A stretch of DNA of 64,000 nucleotides from Nematostella vectensis (taxonomy: Eukaryota > Cnidaria > Anthozoa > Actiniaria > Edwardsiidae): the NCBI RefSeq assembly GCF_932526225.1, contig NC_064042.1:5005001-5069000 (forward strand). The letters run 5' to 3'. The notes below the pieces were generated by a model. That model worked only from the letters and a program-made list of their open reading frames with translations. It was not told the origin of the DNA and ran no database searches. The translations under genes and the position numbers were made by a program. The first letter of the stretch is position 1; every line of letters begins with the position of its first letter. This document shows, piece by piece, positions 12,401-24,400 of the stretch.

Positions 12401-15400
12401 AAGCTTTCGCATTCAGGTTATAACCAGAAGCGTGAGGGCCAGCCTACCTGTGACCCCTGCCCTGCTGGCTACTACTGCGATCCGGACGCCAAGAAGTGTC
12501 CGAGCCATAACTATTGTCCGGCGGGCGTGACTGTACCCATCCTATGCCCTAATGGGACCTTCACGTACGATAACATGACAGGGCTTGCCAATTCCTCCCA
12601 GTGTCTGCCTTGCGTGCGGGGCTATTATTGTCGGCTTGGCGAGATCACGGAGCAATGTATGGGAGGGTATTTCTGTAAGAGCGGTAGCCCTGACCCTAAC
12701 CCTGATGGCTACTGGCCTCCGGTGGAAGCAGGGCCTTGCAAGATGGGGCATTATTGTCCCAAGGGAACACAAGCGCCTTTACCCTGTCCTGATAATACGA
12801 TGAAGAACTATACCGGTGGTGCGGGCACGGTTGACGATTGCACACCATGTCCTGCTGGACGCTATTGTGTTAATGGTGAGTGATCCTATAATGTACTTAC
12901 TATCCTTTGATATAGTTAGATTATTACAGTCAACTCTCACTATCATGCAGGCACGTCGGGGGTGACACTAAAAGCGGCTGCTAAGCAGACTATGGATACC
13001 CTAGAAACCATCTTTTAGTGACTGTAGCAGTGAAAGTCTGTTCCTTTTTATTTACACCTCATAACGAGGTGTACGTAATATCGGGGTGGTAGTAAGGCGA
13101 GATTTAGCTGTACCTCGCTTTTGGGAATAGTTAAAGATAGTCTAGTGCCCACTATTTGCACGGAAAACCACTGTAGATAATGTACACCGTAAAATTGTAT
13201 TTTCTAACATTATTACTTACCCTAACATCTAGGCACTGCGTTTGGCGTTCCTTGCCCTCCTGGCCACTACTGCAAGCTCAGGTCCTACCCGACGCCCTGC
13301 CCAATCCACCGCTACCGTGACATCCCCGGGGGGGAAGACCTGGACGACTGTTTCAAGTGTCCTGCCGGATACTGGTGTAACGTAACGGGCATGAATAATT
13401 ACAACAACAGCGCATGTCCTCTTGGCCACTACTGCTTGTCGGCGCAGGTCCCTCAGCTGTGTGAGGCAGGGACCCGGCGGAAGGTAGTTGGGGCGCGGAA
13501 CCAGTCTGACTGCTCGCCCTGTCCGGGTGGTCACTACTGCCCATATAACGAGACCAACATTGACGGCATCCCGTGCAGACCCAAGTATTTCTGTCGGGAA
13601 GGAGCGAAGTACGAAACGTATTGTCCTGCAGGCAGATTCTGTAATTATACAACTGCTGAGCCCTACATTTGCCCTGGTAAGGCCACTTAAAATTTTTGGG
13701 TATTCCTTGGTGTTACGGAGAGCTTTGTTTTTGGTGCTAAAGGCCTTTGTACTCTATTCCATTGTCTCGTTCTAAGGTCTTTGTTTGTGGCTTTTGTTCC
13801 GATTTGTTTTTTGGTGCTGGTGCTCCGTAACACCAAGAAACTACCCATTAGGGACACTTCTGCATGTATTGCGAGTACACAATTTTCCACAATTCGTTTG
13901 CTACTGGAAGTAGATAACTCTTTTCTTCTTTTTTTTTTTCTCATTCCAGGTGGCCACTACTGTCCCAACGGTTCCGACACCTACACCCCCTGCGAATACC
14001 CCTACTACTGCCCGCCAGGGAGCGGATTTCCCAAACTGTGCGATCTCGGCCACTTCGCCCTCACCAAGGACAAGCCCCGTGCCTCTGTAGAAGCCAACTG
14101 CCAGATCTGCCGCGCCGGGACATACGGAAATCACCCGGAGCGCTTAAACTGTACTATTTGTCCGCCTGGATACTTCTGCCCTGCGGGAACTATCGGTCCT
14201 CACAAGAACCCATGTCCGCTCGGGCATTTCTGCCCGGAAGGTAGCGGCGACAAGAACCCTTGTTCTCCCGGACATTACGGAGACCGAGAGTTGGCCACTA
14301 GTCCGTCCGACTGCAAGAAGTGTTCAGCAGGTGATTTTAATGATCAGCCTGGAGGGAAGGCGTGTCTCAGGTGCGGTAGCAGTTCGACTTCCGATGTGGG
14401 CGCGGCCACGTGCACGTGCATCGGTAAATTCCGGTCATTCCAGTTATCGGACAGGTCGTGTATCTGCCAGTCCGGGTATGTGTGTTATAACGAGGACTTG
14501 ACGGTATTAGAAGGAAACAGCGAGAAAGACTGCCAGCCCGAGGTATGTAATATATGATGTACATAAAACACAGGCTTGTGCGCATGTTTCTTTAGTTGTT
14601 ACACGGGCCTGTTCTAAGCGCTTACATAGAGCGTACTTAGAGCCAGCTTTTTCAACTTTCCCTAGCCGATTGCCATCTTGAAATAACCAGCATACCCGCA
14701 TCAAGCACTTCAAATTCGTATTTTTATCAACAAGCGTTAGGTGTTGCAAAGTGCTTTCGAAATATTTATTATTTCAAAGCGAAATTAAAGGTTTACAACT
14801 ATAACAATTCAACTTCAGGGTCTATATTAGTGCACTGATTTCAAATAAAGTCAGCAGTGATTCATAAGAACGCGAAGTAATCAGATTCTAGCATTCGTAC
14901 CCAGGATTAGCTATGTTATCGGACTGGGATCACGTAATGAGAACCATCTTAGATTATCTAAATAAAAACAACAATAAAAAATAAGTGTGTACATGAACAT
15001 AACATTGCATTTCTCTTGCATCCCCTCAGGTTGCGCCACGATGCGACACAAGCCAGGTTCGCTTGGCTTCCACCCAACAATGTGTATCTAAAATAGACGC
15101 CCAGAACCTCTGTAACGTGGCATGCGCTGCGTCTGGAGGCGGAACATTCAGAGAGAACCTTGGCACCTGCCTCTGCAATTACGATACCGTGAACTGCGAC
15201 ACCGAGTGTCAAGCTAACAAGCCCACCATCGTAATCCGCAGGAACGAGCTCGGAAAACTTGAATACGTGGTGTCGAATGGTACTACTAGCACGACAACTA
15301 TTGTCACTGGTGAGCTTGGGATAGGGGATACCGATACGGACCCTCATACAGCCCAGTATGTCAGCCTTGATGGCCAGGCCACGCAGGGTGTCAGCCCGAA

Positions 15401-18400
15401 CTCCGTTGAAGAAGCCTCATCCCTAGTTGTGGTGAGAGAAGACGCAGAGCCTGTCGCGCGGAGACGAAGGCGTCGCGCCGTTGACACCTCAAATACCACG
15501 ACACCCATCACTACTAACCTGACGAGTAAAGTGACAAACCCTTCGCTGTGCCTACGTCTTAATGATGCTATCATGTTCAGGGTGTCCCTCAACACCCAGA
15601 ACCGCTCCTTGAGCCACTACCCGCGTTACAGAAAGAACCATCTCTTCAACACCAACCCCGATTTCGACTTTGGAACATTCCGCGAGCTTCACTCTGTTGT
15701 GACGGAAACTAACAAGACGCTGTCGTTCTTCGTGCACGCGTTCAAGCAGGCGGGAGTGTTCGTGTTCTATGATAATGCTGTACCCATGCGGGAGACTGTG
15801 GTGTCTGTGATGGACATCGCCCAAGAGTGCCCTGGTAACTTTACAATGGGCCCGCTGAGCGAAGGGACCTTGAGCACTCTAGGGGTTGGGCAGGCACAGG
15901 TCAGTATGGCCAGTATACAGGCAACAATTATATTCATTTGGAGAACTAATACTAAGATCATTTGAGCATTATTACTTAGGAGTCACCTTCGTTTATATCA
16001 CTTAAATTGTCAGAAAAATACGTGCTGTCGGTTCAGCTGATGTCAGGGGACGTTCAGCAACAACGAGTAAAAGAATTTTCCCTGTTAAACTATTATTTGC
16101 TTGGATGTCAAGTGTATGGGTGCCTAGCAAAATACAATTTTTTTTGGGGAAATATTTTGTTTATTCGTTTTCATTTATTGGCAAACGATGCCAGGGACAC
16201 ATGAAGGGACTAACATAAGAAGTTAGAAACATGTACATGTACAGTTAGCTCTCATTATTACGGAAACCTATGGGACCGTGGTTTAGTTATCTTTAAAGCA
16301 GGCTTTAGTGTATGTCGCTGTTGTGATTGTGCTTCTGTAAATTATTGAATGGTGTTGCGTATTAAGCCGGTAGTGAGAGTCAGTAATAACCGGAGATACT
16401 TCTCAGTCATTTGTTTGAATTTCGGTCTCGTTTGGAATTGTACCTGTCTATAACAGGATGTTTGCAAGGCGAGAGTTGATGGTAAATCGAATTTTTCAGC
16501 CCAAGAATCTTGCTCCGAACTGGACCGTGATCTACGGAATGACGGCCTTCATGGTGATCTGCATCGTAATGCTCGTCATTGCTATAGTCATCTGGCGACC
16601 ACGAAGCTTCGCACGCTACCCGATCATCGCGTTACGGCCCAAGTACAAAGCCTTGGGGGCTCCCATTCCTGTGGTTCCCATTCCAGGGATAGACGATAGC
16701 CCTGATGAGCTCGGGCCCCGGGGCGTGGCCGAGGGAGCAGCCTCTTACGAGAGCCATAATGTTAAGTTTGAACTGGAGAATTTCAACGTTCGTACTCTGT
16801 TCGATAAGTTAGAGGACCAGACGCTGCACGTGAGCTCTCAACTCTCCAGGCACCAGGCCGACTTGAAGGGGTTCTTCGACCGCATTATGAATCAGACAGA
16901 GAATCTCAAGGGAATGCTGGAAAACATGGACGTGTCTGCCCTTATCAAGGTTTGCTGTGGGAATACTTTAGGGTGGGAATTTAATTGGGAAGCGGGGCAG
17001 TTGAATAATATCTTTTAAGTCAAGCTAAGACAAAAGTGAAAATAAGTTTGATAACTCTTTACCACTTTTGTCTTGTTTCGATATCATGTATTTTTTATGT
17101 ATGACAGGTGTAGTCATAAGTTGCTGGGTAGTACTTATGCTTTTACTTCACTTTACTTAAAATAATCCTCTAATTAGTCTTTTTTAATAAAACACGTGAG
17201 TTAGTTCTAAATCTGTCGTTTTACTAGGCAACCCGCGAAGCGAATCGTGACGGTGCCGGGGGAACAGATAAAGAGGGATATCAGATGAGTGGAACAGGTG
17301 CTCCAGAGATTCTTGACCCAGACCGCCACAAGGGCATGACCGCAGGATCACAGCTCAGGGAACACGAGCTGATGGCGAGTCTGCAGATGCTGCTAGAGAA
17401 GGTCGAGAAAGAAGGGTTCGGCGTGCAAGCAGGTAGGGAGGTGGAGACGGTGTTTCAATGGTGTGATGATGTTAGATGGCGGAAAAGGATGTGAGATTGG
17501 CGATACCGGATAAGGGTGTCAGAGGGGAGATACCGGAAAAGGATGGGAGATGGGAGATACCGGAAAAGATGTGAGAGGAGATACCGGAAAAGGATGCGAG
17601 AGAGGAGATACCGGAAAAGGGTATGAGATGGGAGATACGGAAAAGGTTGTGAGAGGGGATATACGGAAAAGGTCGTGAGAGGGGAAGGGTGTGAAAGTAA
17701 ACAGCAGAGAGTGTTCGATTGGGGAAAACTTTCAGAAAAAATAATGTAACTAGTGTAAAAAAACAAGCACGTTGAAGACATTATTCTTCTTTCCCCAGCT
17801 CATGCTGCTCAAGCTGGAAGGGGTGTCGTTCTACCGACCCCTGGCACGACCTTCACCTCCACGACTGTCTACCAATCAGGAGGCTCTACTGGTGCAGCTA
17901 CCGCTGGTCAAATAGGTGTTGCCTCTGAAGGCTCCACCGGTCTGCAGTGGCAAGTCCATGGCACTAGTGACGTCAGCGAGTTCATGCGAAGAATGAATGC
18001 TGAACGAGTCCACCTGGAGCAAGGCCTGGAACGAGAAGAGGAGACCGCTGTACACAAGCTTCTCAAAGAGCAGGTAAAGGGAATATTTTCTGGGAAATTA
18101 TACATCTACTCCCATGCACTGTTCATCTACAGTTATCTTCTATGTAGCTTCTTTCCCTTAGGTATGCGATTGAGTAAAATAAAATCTAAAACCAGTTTTT
18201 CGTTCTTTATTTTTTCCCAGGATGCCAAGCTTGCTGAGGCGATGAAGGAGCTCTCAGAGGATCTGGCAAATAAGCTTGCGGCAGGTAAGACGGGGGAAAA
18301 CATAAACAGTCCTGTAACGCTACACAAGGCATTGAAGATGGAAAATTACTCTAGCGTACAAACACAAACGCTCTAGGCGACACCTCATTGAAGAGTGATG

Positions 18401-21400
18401 GAGCGCTTAAAAGTCATTAGACGAGGTGCTATAGTGCATCTTATTGACTGTGCATTACTTCATTTTTTTGACCTGCATTTTCGTGTCGGCAAGAATGTGC
18501 AGGGGGAATATCGGAAAAGGATGTGAGGAGGGGAGATATCGGAAAATAATGTGAGAGGGGAGATATCGGAAAAAGGTATAAGAAGGTAGACACTAGAGAG
18601 TGTTCGATATTAGACAAGGGAAAAGGAAGGTTTTGAAGAAAAGAATGTAAGTGGCAAAGAAGAATTGATATTTTGGCACAACTTTTATATGACAAGTGTT
18701 TTCCGTGTCGCCAGGAGACCTGACCGAGGACGAGATGCGTGCAATCATGGACGACCACGAGCGCCAGATTGCAAACCTCGCGACCACGCTGGACTCGGAG
18801 AAGGAGAAACAGATGGCAAGCCTGAGGGAGAAACTGAGGCGGAGGAGGGAGGAGAAGGAGGCAGCGCTACTCAGGAAACAGAAAGAAGAGGTAAAGGGAT
18901 GAGAAGTGAAATAAAGAGATATTTATGTAGTGCTTACATCAACCAAGTTCTAAGCACTTTACATTTTGATTGCATATTAAGAAAGGTTTTAGTAAGCTCA
19001 CATACGTTTAACAAGTCAAATTCAGGGCCGAGAAACAGAAGGACTATCCGTGTCTCGACTGGGAATCGAACCCGTTTCAGCAGATGTGTGAAGCTCCATA
19101 CTCTTACGCGCTGGCCACCAGGGGTTCACACAAAGTGTATTTGTACGATAAGGAGAATTTATTTGATGATTCCGCACTCTTTTTAAATTTGTAGTCCCAA
19201 GATGACCTGACCGTTGTTTGAGCCCTGGTCCTCTGGCTTAAAGCTGTATTGTCACCAGTTTACTTCCGGAGGAAACCTTAACCGTTAAAAGACAAAAGAA
19301 TCTATTAAAATCCGAGATATAAAACAGGAAATGCGCTCCAAATTATCAATCGCGTCCTCAAAGAAACTTCCAATAAACACAATGCTTCCAATATTTTGAA
19401 ATATTTTTCGCGTTTTCCGTTAAAAATCATCGGAGATTGTTACGTAATCGACCGGAAGTAAACTGGTGACAATGCGGCTTTAAGAGACTAAGCCCGTACG
19501 ACTGAGTTATCGCGCCACTCTATTCGTACGATAAGAAGAATTACCATTAAATGATCCTACACTCTTCTTACAGGCCGCCAAGTCAAAGATCCGTTTAGAT
19601 GACATTGAGTCAAAGGCAGATGTGGAGACCTTGATCAAGAGGCAGGAAGGTGTCCAGGACACCATTATCCAGGAAGAGATCACTGGTACTGCCAGATCCG
19701 AGGGTCAGGCGTCTAACGAGGAGATTGGCGAATACAGACGGCGTATGGGTGACAACTTTTGCTCTACTGTTGTAAGTGCAAAAAACACACGAAGAGACTC
19801 TTTCAGTACAACGAAACGGTTATTCAAATAGCCAAGCATTAAATTAAGCTGACGGCTATGTAAGGGGGACTGGATTAACAAATTTCAAACCATTTCTCTT
19901 GACATTGACAAAGGCTATCCTTTTAGTCAAGCCACTCAATGATTCCCAGGTTCTGAATTGTTTCTGTCCGATATTTCCCAGGATGACCTGGTCGCATCCG
20001 GACAGCTTTACGCGGACGAAGCTGAACAGCTGAAGCGTGAGCAGATGCAGATTGAAGAGAAGTTGCAGCGTGACCTGGCGCATCGCCGAGATCAACAGAC
20101 ATCGTTACTCAAGTCTAGACTGGATGAGAGGAAGCGGAATAAGATGCGCAGAATGAGAGAGGCGCACGAGGCAGAGAAAGCAAAGGTAAAGCACATGTAG
20201 GAAGAAAGGCAAGATAGGAATCCATAGCACATGTAGGTCGATAAAGCCAAGGTAGGGTATCCGGGTATCATAGCACATAGTGGCCGATAAAGCCAAGGTA
20301 AGGTAGCCGGGTACCATAGCACATGTAGGCCGATAAAGCCAAGGTAGTGTACCACCAAAGGTACATGCAGAAAGAGAAAGTCGAGGTAGGTTTCTATAGC
20401 ACATGTAGGGCAAAGATAGGGTGTACCAAGGTATATGTGCACAGTAAAGGAAAAGATAGGGTTCCAGGGCACATGTAGACCACATGTAGAGGTACCGAAG
20501 GTAGATGACCACCCTTAATGCAAAACGTGCTTTATGGCCTCAGTAGGGAAAGAATAACAACAAAAAGATTCGAGACACGTATTGAAACCCCTCAGACACA
20601 TGACAGAGACTTGATTAATTTGCTGACGCCATCACAATTTGATTGGCAGGTGATTAGCGAGGGTGGCGACGTCACAGAGCTAATGAAGCAGCAGGAGCAG
20701 GAGATGGCCGCGCTGGAGGCTGGGTTCGATGCCGAGGAAGCACGAGGTGTGGCTGAGATCACCAAGAAACTGAACGAGGAGCACAAAGAGGTCATCAAAC
20801 AGACTCACAGAGGACTTCTAGACAAGGTAACGCATGTAGAGGTGGTAAACGTGGTGGTAAAGGAACCGTTTTTTTGAGTGGGTGGTTGATATAAATTTTA
20901 GGCACGTGTTAACGAACATAGTAGCCTTGTAAGTTTTCACTCCCATAGTGAGTACTTATTTACGGGCATTACCGTTTTGATAATGATGGTACGTGAGTTT
21001 TTACTACGCATACTTTAGAAGTACCCTCTCCAGCACTATCTAATACTCTATACCTTGTAAAGACCTGTTGTCTGACCTAAGCGCATGCACTTTTGTCATT
21101 GCAGCTGACCAAAGATAACAACCTGGACGCAGTCCTCCAGCAGCAGATCATGGACCAGTTCCGTAAAGATAATGAGCTCTTGCAAGAACAGCTTGAACAG
21201 CGCAAGAACAAGAGCCTCATGGACACCAAGGTGAGTTCTCAGGGACGGACGGCAACCGGAAGTTAACGTTTTCCTTCTTTGTAAAGCTCCCTTCGAATGA
21301 CAGAAGACATTGCTCTTTTAACACGTAGTCTTACATATTAAATCTGTAAGCGGCACCATAGCGGAGCGTTGCCGTCCGTCTTCCATATGCCTTATGCCAT

Positions 21401-24400
21401 ATGCCGTCGTCCATTTGCTTAAGTTCCCTTTTGTCATTCTTTGGCTTCAGCCGAAATGACCCGCACAATATTTCTCCGCACACTTTACCGTATATATTTT
21501 GTAAGAATTATTTATAAAGGATATTTGAGATCCCTTTTGTCTAAGCCCTTGTGTTTTTCCAGGCGAAACTTGCAGCGCGTCTAGCCCGTAGACAAGAGGA
21601 GGCCAGACGCAAAACCGAGGAGGACTCGGCCAAACGCATCCTGGAAGAGCAAAGCCTGGCACTTGCGGCTAACAAACCTAAGGATGCTGATCACGTGGTC
21701 GTCCCGGAAGTGATCATCCCACGGGAAACCCCCGAAGAGCAGGTAGGAATCCCAAGTATGATAAATGTGACTGGTCCTTAGTAAATACCAACAGGCTGCA
21801 CCACACACAAAGCATCCATTTCAATCGGCTGATTAGAGTGAGTAACTAAAGGCCCTGTCAAACGTAAATTTTTCGGCTGCAACTTATCTCGCAAAAAAAT
21901 TGTTGCAGGTCGCACGCGCCCTGTCACACGTGAAGTTTTACCTGCGACTTTGTTGCAGAAAGTAGAAGAGCGTTCTACTTTTCGTGTGACTTTGAGAAAT
22001 GCAAAACAAGTTGCAAAGGGGGTGTCACACGCAAAAAAATGCGCGTGCGACCTGCAACAATTTTTGAGACAGGTTGCAAGAGAAAAAACGTACGTGTGAC
22101 AGGACCGTAAGATACCATTAATCACTTGTCGTTCATAAAGTATCAGACTACATCGTGGATTGTTATTTTGAAGCAAACAATGACAAAGGGGTGGCTGATG
22201 AACCTTCTTTAATAGGGGCACCATTGTACTTTGCAGGCGCTGAAGAAGGAGCAGGAGCGCGTTATCCAGGAGATGAAGGTTCGTCATGCAGAGGAAGCGC
22301 AGAGACTGAAAGAGAAACTTGAACGAGAGCTTAAAACCGACGAGGAAGCGGCCATGCAGATGAAGACCGCAGACCAGGAGCGTAGTCTTAGGGAGCTGAA
22401 AGATCGACACGCAGCGGAGCTGTCAGCGCGCGGGAATAACATGAGCCCCGAGGAGCTACAACAGGTGAATAACACTGATATTCCACACACGGCAAGCCAT
22501 TGACAACGTATTGACTTTTTACAGAAATAATGTATTCGCAACGAGTCTTATTATAGCACTAGCCACTCTCGATACCGAAAACATGTTAGTCTTTTTGATA
22601 CAGATTTGGTGCAACGCGTGCTTTCATTGGTAATTAGCGCTCAGAAACAATGCAAAAGTTTGCGATGCAAGGAATTTCTCAAAGCGATGTACGATAAATA
22701 TAACAAAAACGCTGTATAATAAAGATGTTATTGTCCTTGTTTGCTTGGGCCTGCGGGAACTTATGGAGCCTAGAATTTTTCCATGTTTTATGGTCTGCTA
22801 GCTTCGCTCTTGGGCCATAAAATGATCGGGTATATCGCGTCCCTACGGCTGGCGCGCATGGTCATTGAAAGCTATTAAACAAAAGATGATAATTTTGATT
22901 ATAAAGCCAGCTTAAACACAGGTCACTCTAGCCCGTCTTCCCCGCTCCAGGTTGAATTTCCATCCCTTTACTGATTGCGCCTCTCGTTTCAGTTGCTCGC
23001 GCAGCACCAGCAAGAGGTCGATGACGCCATGGAGAAGCTGGATGCAGACCGCAGTCGCCAGCAGTCGAGTCTGCAGCAGAAGCTTGCAGAGAAAAGACGC
23101 AAGAAGCTGGAGGCTCAGAAGCGCAAGCAGGAGCGTGAGATGACGAGGGAGGTGATGGAGCAGAAGAAGGAGCTACAGGATATCCGCACCGAGCACGTAC
23201 GTAATATGTAACTAAGGAAGCCGTGATTTCCTTAAGGGTTGCACAGTCATAGGTATCATGAAAAAATTACAACATTTGCGATCCTTTAATAAGAAATGAC
23301 ATACATTTTGGCGGCCATGGTGTGGGGGTGCGCGCACACCTTGCACAGCCCCTGTGACAGGTAGCTGTAGTTAATGGCTTATGACTGTCTGATGTGTTTT
23401 CCTGTTTACAGGTAAAGGAAGCTGAAAAGCAGGCGATGATCGAAGGCATACGAGAGAACGGTGTTGAAGCGGCTGAGTTTGTTATAAGAAAGGTTCGTGC
23501 TGCTATCTTCCGGTATTCTCTTTTAGTCGTTTTTGTCCGCTTTATCCAGGGTCTAGAAAGCACTGTTGAACAATCCCGCACACATTCCATCCTTTTTCTC
23601 CACTTTTTCCAGGTCCTACTATTATCCACTGTTCTCTTTTAAACTTTTTTGACCGTTTTATCCAGGGTCTAAATAGCACTGTTGACCAATCTTGCACACT
23701 TGAAATCCATTTTCTCCAGGTCCTACTATTATCCACTGTTCTCTTTTAAACTTTTTTGACCGTTTTATCCAGGGTCTAAATAGCACTGTTGACCAATCTT
23801 GCACACTTAAAATCCATTTTCTCCAGGTCCTGGATAAGCGGCAGGGCCAAGAACTGAAAGACCTTGAGCGCATGTACATGGAAGAAAGACGAGTCGCAGT
23901 CGACGAAGCGTTGGCCAAGATGGAAGATCGTCACGCGCAGCAACAAGAGGAGCTCCGACTCCAAGACAAACAAGAGCTGGAGGCGCTGGAGAGCGAAAGG
24001 CTGAGCCCAGAGGAACTTCAGCAGAGACGCGCGCAACTGTTAAACCAGCAGCAGCTGCGACGGAGCGCCATGGACAAGAAGCATTCCGAGGAGAGGAGGA
24101 AGATCCAGCAGGGTGCACTCACCGACTGGGAGGTCCGATTCGCCAGGGCTAAGCTGGAGCTCAAGGAGAAACACTACAAGGTCTGTCGATATAACAGTTG
24201 AGACATTAGAGAGTAACCCGCGAAAGCAAACGCCTTCGAATCCATTTGTAACGATCATTTATTTCAAGGGGAAGGTTTGTTGGCAAAGAACTTGCCCTTA
24301 AAATTTACTGGCCACAGAGGAAGCCACAGAGGAAGTTCAATTTGTCCAAAGGGAGGGAGGGCTAAGATATCTCTGATTTTCAGTAAGGGGATTTGAAAAA

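Larger units (their letters stand above)
404..14542 (+). other. Ectodomain: long array of GCC2/GCC3 (ephrin-receptor-like) cysteine repeats
   Basis: Sixteen exons encode a repeated pattern of the form CPxGxYC, then a short linker, then PCPxGTY, with many N-x-S/T glycosylation sequons. This is the cysteine-rich GCC2/GCC3 pattern also found in ephrin receptor ectodomains. Dozens of repeats are visible. The last exon (13950-14542) changes character at its end: a CTCIGKFRSF segment followed by SCICQSGYVC looks like the capping element after such arrays. Most of these exons start and end in phase 1, so repeats could be gained or lost without breaking frame. One exon (2854-5817) carries nearly a thousand codons without an intron. 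The array is presumed extracellular. Confidence 0.9.

Noticed and set aside
16457-16481. Possible micro-exon between AACAG and GGTAAATCG
   Set aside because: It would leave an intron of only about 18 nt and does not keep frame with the TM exon; the acceptor at 16498-16499 fits the phase without it.
8370-19130. Functional tRNA genes at the B-box-like sites near 8420 and 19067
   Set aside because: Neither has a pairing acceptor stem or anticodon arm, and the two share non-tRNA flanking sequence, as SINEs do.
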